From: an uncultured Dyadobacter sp. | Lineage (GTDB): Bacteria; Bacteroidota; Bacteroidia; Cytophagales; Spirosomataceae | DNA: 64,000 bases | Assembly: GCF_946482605.1 (NCBI RefSeq) | Contig: NZ_CAMLSE010000034.1 | Location: 1 to 64,000, forward strand | Direction: 5' to 3' | Shown: positions 45,622-55,499 of the stretch, in pieces | Position numbering within the stretch: the stretch's first letter is position 1 | How the letters are laid out: every line of letters begins with the position of its first letter | Program-made: the position numbers and the translations under genes | Notes under the pieces: generated by a model | Told to the model about the DNA's origin: nothing | Databases searched by the model: none | The model's input: the letters and a program-made list of their open reading frames with translations, nothing else

Positions 45622-48144
45622 ATGCCTATGAAATTTGAACCTTCTGATCTATATAGCCGACTGCTGATGTCCGACTCGGACATGGACAGTCTTGAAATCG
45701 TTCCTCTTGGCGGCCCCGACGGTTCTGATGAACCCTTTGAACTCCCTAATGAATTAGCGATACTGCCTATCAGGCAGACAGTACTCTTCCCCGGGATGGT
45801 TATCCCAGTGACAGTGGTCCGGCAAAAAGCCATAAGACTGGTCAAAAAGATTTACCGGAATTCGGACATTAACCAGCGCATTCTCGGAGCAGTAACACAG
45901 GCTATTCCAAACAAGGAAGATCCTACTGCGGAAGATCTGTACAACGTGGGCACCGTAGCCCAGATCCTGAAAATGATTACGTTACCCGACGGAAATGTAA
46001 CGATCATCGTTCAGGGACGTCAGCGCTTTGAGATCAAATCTATTGTCAATGAAGAGCCTTACCTGACGGCGGAAGTCCGCCCCATAGAGGATTCATTCGT
46101 TGGGCCCACCAAAAAAGAGGCGAAAGCACTGCTGCAATCCCTTCGTGATGGCGCACATAAGATCATGCGCCTGAACCCGGAGATTCCGCAGGAGGCGCGC
46201 ATTGCATTGGATAACATTGAAAGTCCGATCTTCCTGATACACTTTCTTTCATCCAATATCAATGTCGAGATCGCCGACAAGCAAAAACTGCTGGAAGAAC
46301 GCAACGGTCACAAACAGGCTACGCTCCTGCTCCAGTACATGATGCGCGAGATCGAAATGCTGGAACTGAAGCGGGAGATCCAGACCAAAGCCAGCTCAGA
46401 TATCGACCAGCAGCAACGCGACTATTTCCTGCGTCAGCAGATCAAAGTTTTGCATGACGAACTGGGCATGGACAGCCCGGAGCGCGATCTGGATGAGATA
46501 CGCCTTAAAGCCAGTCAGAAGAAATGGTCAGAGTCGGTTAAAACCCATTTTGATAAAGAACTTACCAAACTCCAGCGGATCAACCCGATGGCGCCGGAGT
46601 ACCCGGTTACCATGAACTACCTGGAAACCCTGGTAGACCTGCCCTGGGGACAGTACACGAAGGATAACTTTGATCTGACGAGAGCCCAGAAAATCCTCGA
46701 TACCGATCATTTCGGACTCGAAAAAGTGAAGGAACGCATTATCGAATACCTCGCGGTCCTGAAACTGAAAGGAAACCTGAAAGCGCCGATTCTTTGTCTT
46801 TATGGCCCTCCGGGGGTTGGAAAAACCTCGCTCGGGAAATCCATCGCAAAGGCATTGAACCGCGAATATATCCGCATGGCGCTGGGAGGGGTACACGACG
46901 AAGCCGAAATACGCGGCCATCGCAAAACCTACATTGGCGCGATGCCCGGCAAAATTATTCAGAACATCAAAAAAGCAGGGTCTGCCAACCCGGTGTTCAT
47001 ACTCGACGAGATCGACAAAGTGAGCTCTGACTACCGCGGAGATCCTTCTTCCGCACTGCTCGAAGTACTCGATCCCGAACAGAACTCGTCCTTTACGGAC
47101 AACTATCTGGAAGTAGAATATGATCTTTCGAGAGTGCTCTTTGTAGCGACGGCCAATTCGCTCGATACAATCCACCCTGCATTGCGGGACCGGATGGAGA
47201 TCATCGAAATGACCGGATACACGATCGAAGAAAAACTCCAGATCGCCAAGCGATACCTGGTTCCGAAGCAACGCAAGGATCATGGGCTGAAAGCGACTGA
47301 TGTCAAAGTGGATGATTCCGCATTGCTGAAGGTAATCGAAGGTTATACCCGCGAATCAGGAGTACGTAACCTGGAACAGAAAGTGGGTACAGTCGTCCGT
47401 AAAATTGCCAAATCGGTGGCTATGGAACAGGACTATCCCAAGACAGTCAAAGCTGAACAGGTAGAAAAATACCTGGGCGCTGAGACTTTCGACAAAGATC
47501 TCTACCAGGACAATGACTTTGCCGGCGTAGTGACCGGTCTCGCCTGGACATCGGTGGGAGGAGAGATCCTCTTTATAGAAACCAGCCTGAGCCGCGGAAA
47601 AGGCGGACTTACATTGTCGGGGCAGCTGGGTGACGTGATGAAGGAATCGGCAGTAGCCGCATTATCCTACCTGAAAGCAAATGCGGACAGACTGGGAATC
47701 GACTATCGAATTTTCAATCATTACGACCTGCATGTGCACGTACCGGCAGGTGCGGTGCCTAAGGACGGTCCGTCCGCGGGCGTGACGATGGTGACTTCCA
47801 TGGCTTCTATTTTTACACAACGCAAAGTGAAACCATTTCTCGCGATGACCGGAGAAATTACACTCCGGGGCAAAGTACTTCCTGTCGGAGGCGTAAAGGA
47901 AAAAATCCTGGCCGCACGACGGGCAGGAGTTAAGGAAATCATTCTGTGTGTTAAAAACCGCAAGGACGTGGAAGAAGTACCCGCCAACTACATTGCCGAT
48001 CTGACATTCCATTACGTGGACCAGATCGATGAGGTGCTGGCCATTGCTTTGCTCCCGGAAAAGGTGAAAAATGCGACTCAATTCGTTTTCCCCGACGAAA
48101 AAAAGGAAAAAGAAGAAACCGGCTATGCCCACTTGAGTGTGTAA
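45622..48144 (+). CDS. lon: ATP-dependent protease Lon
   Basis: An 840-residue LonA: N-terminal substrate-binding LON domain (~45-240), coiled coil, AAA+ module with Walker A GPPGVGKT from residue 395 and Walker B VFILDEIDK, and the serine protease domain with Ser718 in KDGPSAGVTM and Lys761 in GGVKEKIL, the Ser-Lys dyad. It degrades misfolded and regulatory proteins, including antitoxins in several bacteria, which may connect it to the three TA pairs here. A terminator follows. Confidence 0.97.
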   Translation: MPMKFEPSDLYSRLLMSDSDMDSLEIVPLGGPDGSDEPFELPNELAILPIRQTVLFPGMVIPVTVVRQKAIRLVKKIYRNSDINQRILGAVTQAIPNKEDPTAEDLYNVGTVAQILKMITLPDGNVTIIVQGRQRFEIKSIVNEEPYLTAEVRPIEDSFVGPTKKEAKALLQSLRDGAHKIMRLNPEIPQEARIALDNIESPIFLIHFLSSNINVEIADKQKLLEERNGHKQATLLLQYMMREIEMLELKREIQTKASSDIDQQQRDYFLRQQIKVLHDELGMDSPERDLDEIRLKASQKKWSESVKTHFDKELTKLQRINPMAPEYPVTMNYLETLVDLPWGQYTKDNFDLTRAQKILDTDHFGLEKVKERIIEYLAVLKLKGNLKAPILCLYGPPGVGKTSLGKSIAKALNREYIRMALGGVHDEAEIRGHRKTYIGAMPGKIIQNIKKAGSANPVFILDEIDKVSSDYRGDPSSALLEVLDPEQNSSFTDNYLEVEYDLSRVLFVATANSLDTIHPALRDRMEIIEMTGYTIEEKLQIAKRYLVPKQRKDHGLKATDVKVDDSALLKVIEGYTRESGVRNLEQKVGTVVRKIAKSVAMEQDYPKTVKAEQVEKYLGAETFDKDLYQDNDFAGVVTGLAWTSVGGEILFIETSLSRGKGGLTLSGQLGDVMKESAVAALSYLKANADRLGIDYRIFNHYDLHVHVPAGAVPKDGPSAGVTMVTSMASIFTQRKVKPFLAMTGEITLRGKVLPVGGVKEKILAARRAGVKEIILCVKNRKDVEEVPANYIADLTFHYVDQIDEVLAIALLPEKVKNATQFVFPDEKKEKEETGYAHLSV

Positions 48145-48162
48145 CAACAGCTGATCAATATC

Positions 48163-48200
48163 AACAAAACGGGACGCTTCAAAGGCGGCCCGTTTTTGTT
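48163..48200 (+). terminator. Terminator after lon
   Basis: AACAAAACGGG (48163-48173) pairs with CCCGTTTTTGTT (48189-48200), including the T run within the stem, so it may work in both directions. Confidence 0.7.
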
Positions 48201-48254
48201 TAGGGGTTACCGATTCAAAAGGCCGTCATACCCACGAACCTATTATCTACTAAA

Positions 48255-49745
48255 ATGGCATTACCGCAGCTTTCTCCTCAACTACTGGATCAGCGCCCCG
48301 ATCTGCTCCCTGACCATCAGCGACTTCTCGCCCTGCCCGAAAAAATGATTCAATTCGGTACCGGAGTGTTGCTACGCGGTTTACCGGATTATTTTGTCAA
48401 TAAGGCAAACCAGCAGGGTATCTTCAATGGCCGCATTGTAGTTGTGAAATCCACGGCCAGCGGTGGGACGGATGCCTTCGGTGAACAGAGCAATATATTT
48501 TCGCATAGCATACGCGGTATTGAAAACGGCCATCAGGTCGATGACGCCGTGATCAACACCAGCATTAGCCGGACCCTTTCCGCTGCCAGTCACTGGGCCG
48601 ACATATTACAATGTGCGCATAACCCTGATCTCAGAATCGCGATATCCAATACGACGGAAGTAGGTATTCAACTTACCGACGACGATATCTTTGCGAGCCC
48701 TCCGGCTTCATTTCCGGGCAAGCTCACGGCCTATCTCTACGAGCGCTTCAGGACATTCGATGGGACGGCAGAATCCGGGATGGTAATAGTCCCGACCGAA
48801 CTGATTGTGGGTAACGGACCTAAGTTGAAAGGGATCGTCGTGGAACAGGCCAAGAGGCATAACCTCGGAGATGCGTTTCTCCAATGGCTGGATAACCACA
48901 ACCATTTCTGCAGTTCGCTGGTAGACCGCATCGTGCCGGGCAAGCCCGACGCTGGAACGATCGCGTCGCTTTCCGATAAGCAAGGTTTCCGGGACGATCT
49001 GCTGATCGTGTCCGAAGTGTACCGTCTCTGGGCCATTGAGGGCGGCGATGACGTAAAAAGCATTCTGAGCTTCGCAAAAGCCGATGAGGGCGTGGTGATC
49101 GAACAGAATATAGATCTGTTCCGTGAGCTTAAATTGCGGCTCCTGAATGGCACGCACACCCTTGCCTCGGGCTTGTGCTTCCTGCACGGACTTGATACTG
49201 TGCGTGAAAGTATGGAGCACCCGGAAACAGCGAAGTTCATTGCCGACATTATGCTTCGGGAGCTGGCCCCCGCCATTCCTTATGATGTTGCGCCGGATCG
49301 TGCACAAGCATTCGGACAGCAGGTACTCGACCGTTTCAGGAACCCTTTCATCCGGCATCAATTGATCGACATTACGGTGCAGTACACTGCGAAAATGAAG
49401 ATGCGTAATATTCCGACCCTGCTAAGCCATTACGAAAAGTCGGATCAGGCTCCTGCCTTGTTTGCACAGGGTTTCGCGGCATTCCTGAGGTTCATGAAGC
49501 CGGTCGTACATCAAGACGGTGCTTACTTCGGTGAGCGCGACGGCGTGCAATATCCTATCCGTTGCGATTCGGCTGCATATTTTGACGAAAAATGGCAAAA
49601 TGCGGCATCGCCTGCCGATCTGGCGGAGCAGGTGTTGAGCGATGTTACATTATGGGATACAGACCTGACCTTACTGCCCGGGTTTGCGGATGCAGTGAAA
49701 GAACATTTACTAGGAGCAACCGTTACAGCGACTTCCAGGCTTTAA
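48255..49745 (+). CDS. uxaB: Tagaturonate reductase
   Basis: A 496-residue mannitol dehydrogenase-family enzyme. The N-terminal FGTGVLLRGLPDYFVNKAN and GRIVVVKSTASGGTDAF lie in the NAD-binding half, and LRLLNGTHTLASGLCFL is typical of UxaB. It reduces tagaturonate to altronate with NADH. It points away from the other hexuronate genes, which lie on the minus strand to its right. Family members can also reduce fructuronate, so substrate is partly inferred. Confidence 0.9.
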   Translation: MALPQLSPQLLDQRPDLLPDHQRLLALPEKMIQFGTGVLLRGLPDYFVNKANQQGIFNGRIVVVKSTASGGTDAFGEQSNIFSHSIRGIENGHQVDDAVINTSISRTLSAASHWADILQCAHNPDLRIAISNTTEVGIQLTDDDIFASPPASFPGKLTAYLYERFRTFDGTAESGMVIVPTELIVGNGPKLKGIVVEQAKRHNLGDAFLQWLDNHNHFCSSLVDRIVPGKPDAGTIASLSDKQGFRDDLLIVSEVYRLWAIEGGDDVKSILSFAKADEGVVIEQNIDLFRELKLRLLNGTHTLASGLCFLHGLDTVRESMEHPETAKFIADIMLRELAPAIPYDVAPDRAQAFGQQVLDRFRNPFIRHQLIDITVQYTAKMKMRNIPTLLSHYEKSDQAPALFAQGFAAFLRFMKPVVHQDGAYFGERDGVQYPIRCDSAAYFDEKWQNAASPADLAEQVLSDVTLWDTDLTLLPGFADAVKEHLLGATVTATSRL

Positions 49746-50442
49746 TCTGATTATAGAGCTCTCTGGTGGGGACCTCGTCCGAGCTGAAATAGATCTCATC
49801 CGTTTTTGTTTTAATAGACAAAAAAGGGTGAGATTTTTTATTGATATACAACCTGACAATGCGGCCATCGTCTGTTTTAAACGAGCCTTTGGAAAACGCC
49901 CCGCCCGAAAACCCGTTGGCCCTGCTTGAAATATCCGGCAGGCTGTCGGTCACGCTGAAATGCGTCACATCGTCGCGTGCTATTTTTATTCCATAAATAC
50001 CTTGAATTTCAAGCGCATTGTCGGTCAGGAATATCCGGCTGTTTTTCATACTGACAAAAAACATCGACCCTACTCCTATCCCTACGAGCAGCAGAATCGC
50101 CATCACCACGTAAGTAGCTGATCGCTGACCGCTCGTACCTTTGTAAAATTTCGCTCCCTGAGCGACCATATATACATAAGCCAGCAAAGGATACAGCACC
50201 ATAAAAACGGTGGCCCAATTTTCATTAATGCTGTTCAGAATACAAAAACCTGCAAACAGGGTAATACCCAGAAAGATGTGAAAACGGTTGAAAAACTTAA
50301 GGTAGGACACGATGTCGATCTTGGCCCGATCCGACTCCGACATCATATTATAGCCCGAAAGCAGGTATTTCGCATTGCCGGGTGTCACAAGAAACCCCAG
50401 GGAAAGCAAGATCAGCGAAAGAATAATGGCGGCGGTAAACAT
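49723..50442 (-). CDS. DUF3784/PH-like membrane protein
   Basis: A 239-residue protein: an N-terminal hydrophobic helix and DUF3784-like segment (PGNAKYLLSGYNMMSESDRAK), three further TM helices, then a C-terminal beta-rich part (DNALEIQGIYGIKIARDDV) resembling a bacterial PH domain. Convergent with uxaB, overlapping by 23 bases. Function unknown. Confidence 0.72.
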   Translation of the reverse strand: MFTAAIILSLILLSLGFLVTPGNAKYLLSGYNMMSESDRAKIDIVSYLKFFNRFHIFLGITLFAGFCILNSINENWATVFMVLYPLLAYVYMVAQGAKFYKGTSGQRSATYVVMAILLLVGIGVGSMFFVSMKNSRIFLTDNALEIQGIYGIKIARDDVTHFSVTDSLPDISSRANGFSGGAFSKGSFKTDDGRIVRLYINKKSHPFLSIKTKTDEIYFSSDEVPTRELYNQIKAWKSL

Positions 50443-50543
50443 AACTTGTCACGGCTAGTTGCCTTATAAGTTACAAACTAATAAGGGAAAAAGTCAATTG
50501 ACTTCACCTATTCAAATGGTTATATTTGAAAAAAAAGCAGCAC

Positions 50544-50818
50544 ATGATTCTCCCGCTGAACATACCAGCACATCAGTTTTTCACAGACGATGAATTAGTG
50601 GCGTTCAGCGTCGCCAATCCTGAGTTGATGGTGGAAAGAGATGAGTATGGGTGAGGAACGGTGTGAGGCTTGCCTGGCTCATTTGTCCGGATAGCCAGAC
50701 AACTTACATTTATGAACCGGGCAAGCCCCAACATGTTATGCATTTTGAAGAAACGCTTTCGGGCGGAGAGGTGCTTCTCTCATTCTCAGTACGCCTGAGC
50801 GATATCCTCGAATATTAA
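50544..50818 (+). pseudogene. Uma2 family endonuclease remnant
   Basis: The first frame (50544-50654) reads MILPLNIPAHQFFTDDELVA and stops at TGA after 36 residues. About at 50659 another frame reads WLICPDSQTTYIYEPGKP and LSGGEVLLSFSVRLSDILEY to a TAA at 50816. These are the N- and C-terminal ends of a Uma2/DUF820 protein; the catalytic middle (about 100 residues) is missing and the frames differ. It ends one base before the eda stop codon on the other strand. Confidence 0.75.
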
Positions 50819-51484
50819 TCAGCTATTGGCTCTAAACTCCTTGACGAGCGCGATGCTTTCCGCTACCTTCTGCTCGATCCACGGGTAGTTTCCTTCTGCT
50901 ATCGCCTCCTTTGGGAACAGGTTCGAACCCAGACCTACTGCGTAAGCGCCTGCTCCAAACCATTCGTTGATGCTCTCGCGCGTAGGCTGCACGCCGCCTG
51001 TCACCATGATCTTGACCTTGGGCATGGGACCGCGAATGGCTCTGACAAATGCCGAACCTACCACCTCGCCCGGGAACAATTTCACAACCTCGGCTCCGGC
51101 TTGCTGCGCATTGAAAATTTCAGTTAATGTAGAAACGCCGGGAATCCAGGGAATGCCCGCTTTTGCACAAGCATGGCCTACTTCCGGGTTCAGGCAGGGA
51201 GTCACTATAAAATCAGCTCCCGCATCGATGTATTTCTGCGCGGTTTCGGCGTCGTAAATCGTGCCGATTCCCAATGATAATCCTGGCAGGCTCTCTTTGA
51301 TATAGGAAAGCAGTCCGGTAAAAACGTGATAGGCATTCTCGCCGCGGTTGGTGAATTCGAATGCACGCGCTCCTCCACGGTAGCTTGCATTGATCACCTC
51401 TTTGGCGATCTCGATATCGGCGTGGTAGAACAGCGGCAGAATGCCGACCTCGTTCAAAAGTATGAGTGTTGTTTCTTTGTCCAT
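50819..51484 (-). CDS. eda: KDPG aldolase (2-dehydro-3-deoxyphosphogluconate aldolase)
   Basis: A 221-residue class I aldolase with Glu43 in RAFEFTNRGE and the Schiff-base Lys135 in VVKLFPGE. It splits KDPG into pyruvate and glyceraldehyde 3-phosphate, ending the hexuronate route. It is 20 bases downstream of kdgK in the same direction, so probably co-transcribed. Confidence 0.92.
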   Translation of the reverse strand: MDKETTLILLNEVGILPLFYHADIEIAKEVINASYRGGARAFEFTNRGENAYHVFTGLLSYIKESLPGLSLGIGTIYDAETAQKYIDAGADFIVTPCLNPEVGHACAKAGIPWIPGVSTLTEIFNAQQAGAEVVKLFPGEVVGSAFVRAIRGPMPKVKIMVTGGVQPTRESINEWFGAGAYAVGLGSNLFPKEAIAEGNYPWIEQKVAESIALVKEFRANS

Positions 51485-51504
51485 GATAATTGGCTTTCGG
51501 CCGA

Positions 51505-52500
51505 TTAGCGTTTGATTCTTCCTGATGTTTCTCCCTGGCGGATCGCTTCCACTTCGGCGATAGTGGAAATCAATGCATCACCTTCAATGGTATGCTTCAA
51601 TGCGGAAGCGGCCACCCCGAATTCCAATGCTTTTTGCTGGTCGTCGAAAGTGATCAGGCCGTGGATCAGTCCTGCAATGAATGCATCGCCGCCTCCTACC
51701 CTGTCGATGATCGGATTGATCTCGATATCCTCGGTTTCCAGCAACTCCTTCCCATTCCACAGAAAAGCGCGGAGCAGGTTATGTGATGCACTGATTGAAG
51801 TCCTTTGTGTATCCACAACGGTACTGACCTGAGGGAATGCCTTCTGTAAATTGACGCAGGATTCGACAAAATCGTTTCCTTCAATGCCAAAAATCTCCTT
51901 GATGTTGATACTGTTCGCGATCACGACGTCTGTCCCGGCAGTTAGCTCAGGAAGAATATCAGACGGTTTTTTACCATATTTCCAAAGGTTAGCCCGGTAG
52001 AAAATATCCCCCGACACGGTAATGCCGTATTTCCGGGCAGTCCTGATACCGTCGAGCAGAGCGTCTGCGGCTTCCTGCGACAATGCGGGTGTAATGCCCG
52101 CCCAGTGAAACCATTTGGCGTCTTTCAGGATCGCATCCCAATCGAGTTCTTTGGGATCGATGGTTGCCAGCGATGAATTGGCCCGGTCGTAAACGATCTG
52201 GCTGCCGCGCAGGGAAGCGCCGGTTTCCAGGAAGTAAACGGCCATTCTGGGGCCGCCATAAATGATATGTGAAACATCTACACCGTGAAAATGCAGGTAC
52301 TGGGCCGCTGCTCTTCCGATGGGCGAATCAGGGAACCGGGTAACATGCGCCGTGCTATGTCCCCAATATGCCAGGGCTGTCGAAACATTTGCTTCGCCAC
52401 CGGCATAAGTTACATTCATTTGACGGGCTTGTTCAAAACGGGAAAAACCAGGAGTGGATAGTCGCATGAGGACTTCTCCGAAGGAAACAATCTGAGCCAT
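51505..52500 (-). CDS. kdgK: 2-keto-3-deoxygluconate kinase (PfkB family)
   Basis: A 331-residue sugar kinase: N-terminal FSRFEQARQMNVTYAGGEANVS, and the C-terminal catalytic block RVGGGDAFIAGLIHGL with the Asp base. It phosphorylates KDG made by UxuA, feeding Eda directly downstream. Identification as KdgK rests on domain plus neighbours. Confidence 0.9.
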   Translation of the reverse strand: MAQIVSFGEVLMRLSTPGFSRFEQARQMNVTYAGGEANVSTALAYWGHSTAHVTRFPDSPIGRAAAQYLHFHGVDVSHIIYGGPRMAVYFLETGASLRGSQIVYDRANSSLATIDPKELDWDAILKDAKWFHWAGITPALSQEAADALLDGIRTARKYGITVSGDIFYRANLWKYGKKPSDILPELTAGTDVVIANSINIKEIFGIEGNDFVESCVNLQKAFPQVSTVVDTQRTSISASHNLLRAFLWNGKELLETEDIEINPIIDRVGGGDAFIAGLIHGLITFDDQQKALEFGVAASALKHTIEGDALISTIAEVEAIRQGETSGRIKR

Positions 52501-52587
52501 ATTTTAAACTATTGCCCGTTTGCCAAAGAATGATCTCCCTGACGGGCTAATGAAAAAATGAATTACAGGCTAAAATTAAGTATTAAC

Positions 52588-52622
52588 ATCAAAATAGCCC
52601 AAAACAAATTGTCTGGGCTATT
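52588..52622 (-). terminator. Terminator-like hairpin between uxaC and kdgK
   Basis: AATAGCCC (52593-52600) / GGGCTATT (52615-52622), with T's on the minus-strand exit side. It suggests uxuA-uxaC and kdgK-eda are separate or attenuated units. Confidence 0.6.
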
Positions 52623-52654
52623 CTTTTATTAGCGTATTTAAATTCGAATTTTAC

Positions 52655-54082
52655 TTAGAAGCCAAAATATTGATTGGCATTGCGATAACTGATGTCCTCG
52701 ACCATCTTTCCCAGCCAGGGGATGTCGTTGGGCAGCTCGCCATTCTCGACATCCTGTCCGATGAGATTGCAAAGGATCCGGCGGAAATATTCGTGCCTCG
52801 GATAGGAAAGGAAGCTGCGGGAATCGGTGAGCATTCCCACAAAACGGCTTAGCAAGCCCATGTTCGACAATGCATTCATCTGACGCTCCATGCCATCTTT
52901 CTGATCCAGGAACCACCAGCCCGAGCCAAACTGCATTTTCCCCGCAACGGTGCCGTCATTATAGTTACCCGTCATAGTGGCCAATACCTCATTATCACCG
53001 GGATTCAGGTTATACAAAATGGTCTTCGCCAGCTGATCCGTCGAATCCAGCTTATTCAAAAACTTCGAAAGTGCCTGCGCCTGGCTGTAATCGCCAATGG
53101 AATCCCAACCGGTATCAGGTCCCAGCTCACGCAACATACGGGCATTGTTATTCCGCAATGCGCCCAGGTGGAACTGCTGCGTCCAACCTTTGGCGTGGTC
53201 CATTTTGGCCATATCATACAAAAGCACCGATTTGAAAGCCAGACTCTGACTTTCCGACGGCTTTTCACCTCTCAATGCCGCTGCAAACGCGTTCCGTGCC
53301 GCAGTTTCATCAAAATCTGCATAGATATGCTCCAAACCGTGATCCGACAGGCGGCCGCCCATCGAAGCGAAGAAATCGTGTCGGTTCTGCAATGCGGCGA
53401 GTAATGCTTCGTAACTCCCAATCTCGCCGGTTCCCGATGCTTGCGAAAGCTTGGCCAAATATTGTTTAAAATCGTCCGGTGAGTCGATCAGAAGCATTGC
53501 CTTGTCCGGCCGGAACGTTGGCAGGACCCGGATGTCGAAGCCGCTGTCACTGATCTGCCTGTGATAATCAAGCGCGTCCGTCGGGTCATCGGTTGTGCAA
53601 ATGACCTTTACATTCATCCGGTTCAGTAAGCTTTTTACCGAATAGTCGGGCTGCTTCAACCGGGCTGAACATTCTTCATAGATTTCTCGCGCGGTATCCT
53701 TATTCAGGAGTATATCGATATCGAAGTAGCGAAGCAGTTCGAGATGCGTCCAGTGATACAGCGGATTGCGCATTGTGTACGGTACCGTAGCTGCCCACTG
53801 TTCAAACTTCTCCCAGTCGCTGGCATCACCGGTGCAATACCGCTCGTTGATTCCATTGGCACGCATGGCCCTCCACTTGTAATGATCGCCATAGAGCCAG
53901 ATCTGCGTCAGGTTCTCAAACTGCCTGTCTTCGGCAATCTGATCGGGAGGCAGATGGCAGTGATAATCGATAATGGGCATTTCCTTCGCATAATCATGAT
54001 AAAGGATTCGCGCGGTTTCCGAACGGAGGAGGAAGTCATCGGAAATGAAGGTCTTTTGTACGGCGGTGCTTATCGTTTCCAT
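52655..54082 (-). CDS. uxaC: Glucuronate isomerase
   Basis: A 475-residue amidohydrolase-superfamily enzyme with IDYHCHLPPDQIAEDRQF near residue 38, TTDDPTDAL and PTFRPDKAM. It isomerises glucuronate to fructuronate and galacturonate to tagaturonate. ATG 54082 matches the family N-terminus; the frame open to 54145 overlaps uxuA. The gene starts 16 bases after uxuA. Confidence 0.95.
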   Translation of the reverse strand: METISTAVQKTFISDDFLLRSETARILYHDYAKEMPIIDYHCHLPPDQIAEDRQFENLTQIWLYGDHYKWRAMRANGINERYCTGDASDWEKFEQWAATVPYTMRNPLYHWTHLELLRYFDIDILLNKDTAREIYEECSARLKQPDYSVKSLLNRMNVKVICTTDDPTDALDYHRQISDSGFDIRVLPTFRPDKAMLLIDSPDDFKQYLAKLSQASGTGEIGSYEALLAALQNRHDFFASMGGRLSDHGLEHIYADFDETAARNAFAAALRGEKPSESQSLAFKSVLLYDMAKMDHAKGWTQQFHLGALRNNNARMLRELGPDTGWDSIGDYSQAQALSKFLNKLDSTDQLAKTILYNLNPGDNEVLATMTGNYNDGTVAGKMQFGSGWWFLDQKDGMERQMNALSNMGLLSRFVGMLTDSRSFLSYPRHEYFRRILCNLIGQDVENGELPNDIPWLGKMVEDISYRNANQYFGF

Positions 54083-54098
54083 TTTTTTCGTATTTCGG

Positions 54099-55286
54099 TC
54101 ACAAACTTCTTTCAATCCCGTATTCCAGGCCGCGCAATTCCGCAAGCCCTCTCAGGCGTCCGATGGCCGTGTAACCCGGGTTCGTTCTTTTTGTTGCTGA
54201 CAAGTCGTCGAGCATACGATGGCCATGGTCCGGGCGGAAGGGCATTCTCAAATCTGTCCTGCCTGCGCTTTCCCTTCTTTTCTGCTCGTATACCAATGCC
54301 TTCATCACACCATACATATCCACGTCGCCGTCCAGATGGTCGGCTTCAAAAAAACTGCCGTCGTGTTCTCTCTTCGTGGCCCGCAGGTGTATGAAATGGA
54401 TCCTGCTACCCAGCCTGTCGACCATCCCTGCCAGATCATTATCAGGCCTGACCCCATATGAACCGGTGCAAAAACAAATTCCATTAGCCTCATTGTCAAA
54501 AGCTTCGAGAAGCATCGCGGCATCATTTTCTGTGCTTACAACCCGCGGAAGGCCCAGAATCGGATACGGAGGATCGTCGGGATGGATCGCCAGCCTGATT
54601 CCTGCTTCCAGGGCTACCGGCCCGATGGCCTGAATGAACTGGTACAAATGTGTCCTCAATTCTAGGTCTCCGATATGCTCGTAGGTTTTCAGAACCTTTC
54701 TGAACTCCTCGATCGTGAAGCTTTCTTCGGAACCGGGCAATCCTGCTATAATATTGCGGACGAGTTTCTGTGTTTCCTGTTCAGAAGCATGATCCAGCCA
54801 GTTTTTCGCTGCGCTCTTCTGCTCTTCGTCATACCATTCCTGCGCCTCCGGCCTTTCTAAAAGATAAAGATCAAATGCAGCGAACTGCGTTGCATCAAAC
54901 CGCAGGCCGGTGGAGCCGTCTTTCATCGGGGCGTCCAGGTCCGTGCGGGTCCAGTCGAGAATGGGCATGAAATTGTAACAAACGGTATCGATACCGCACG
55001 CTCCCAGGTTCCGCAGCGACTGCTGGTAATTCAGTATATGTTTTTCAAAATCCCCCGACCGGGTTTTGATCGATTCATGAACGGGCACACTTTCCACAAC
55101 AGACCAGGTCAGGCCTGCTTGCTCGATCATTTCTTTACGCGCTTCGATTTCCGCGACCTCCCAAACTTCGCCATTGGGAATGTGATGTAATGCAGTGACG
55201 ATTCCGGTTGCGCCCGCCTGACGGATATCCTGCAATGAAACAGGGTCATTGGGCCCAAACCAACGCCAGGTTTGTTCTAATGCCAT
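54099..55286 (-). CDS. uxuA: Mannonate dehydratase
   Basis: A 395-residue TIM-barrel enzyme (xylose isomerase-like fold) beginning [21 protein letters not shown], with [16 protein letters not shown] and [15 protein letters not shown] supplying metal ligands. It dehydrates mannonate to KDG. First gene of the uxuA-uxaC unit; the region before its start is a small repeat element. Confidence 0.96.
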   Translation of the reverse strand: MALEQTWRWFGPNDPVSLQDIRQAGATGIVTALHHIPNGEVWEVAEIEARKEMIEQAGLTWSVVESVPVHESIKTRSGDFEKHILNYQQSLRNLGACGIDTVCYNFMPILDWTRTDLDAPMKDGSTGLRFDATQFAAFDLYLLERPEAQEWYDEEQKSAAKNWLDHASEQETQKLVRNIIAGLPGSEESFTIEEFRKVLKTYEHIGDLELRTHLYQFIQAIGPVALEAGIRLAIHPDDPPYPILGLPRVVSTENDAAMLLEAFDNEANGICFCTGSYGVRPDNDLAGMVDRLGSRIHFIHLRATKREHDGSFFEADHLDGDVDMYGVMKALVYEQKRRESAGRTDLRMPFRPDHGHRMLDDLSATKRTNPGYTAIGRLRGLAELRGLEYGIERSL

Positions 55287-55295
55287 TTTGAATGT

Positions 55296-55494
55296 ACTTC
55301 GGCTTTCGGCTGTCAGCTTTCGGCCTTTTTTACTTCGGCCTCCGGCCTATGGTTATATATTTATTTTACAAGAACGAAAAAGCCGACAGTCGATAGTTAA
55401 CTGCCAAGGTTCCCAAACTCAAAGCCGACACGTGATAGCCGACGGCCGAAATTCTCAAACTCAAAGCCGACGGCCGAAAGCCGACAGCCGAAGT
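55296..55494. repeat. ~200-bp intergenic element rich in GCCGACGGCCGAA repeats
   Basis: The left end (55306-55325) and right end (55472-55491) are inverted with one mismatch over 20 bases, core GGCCGAAAGC-GACAGCCGAA. Between them the unit AAACTCAAAGCCGAC is repeated directly with GCCGACGGCCGAAA motifs. It lies between uxuA and an ECF sigma gene and has no coding signal. Confidence 0.7.
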
Positions 55495-55499
55495 CTCTC

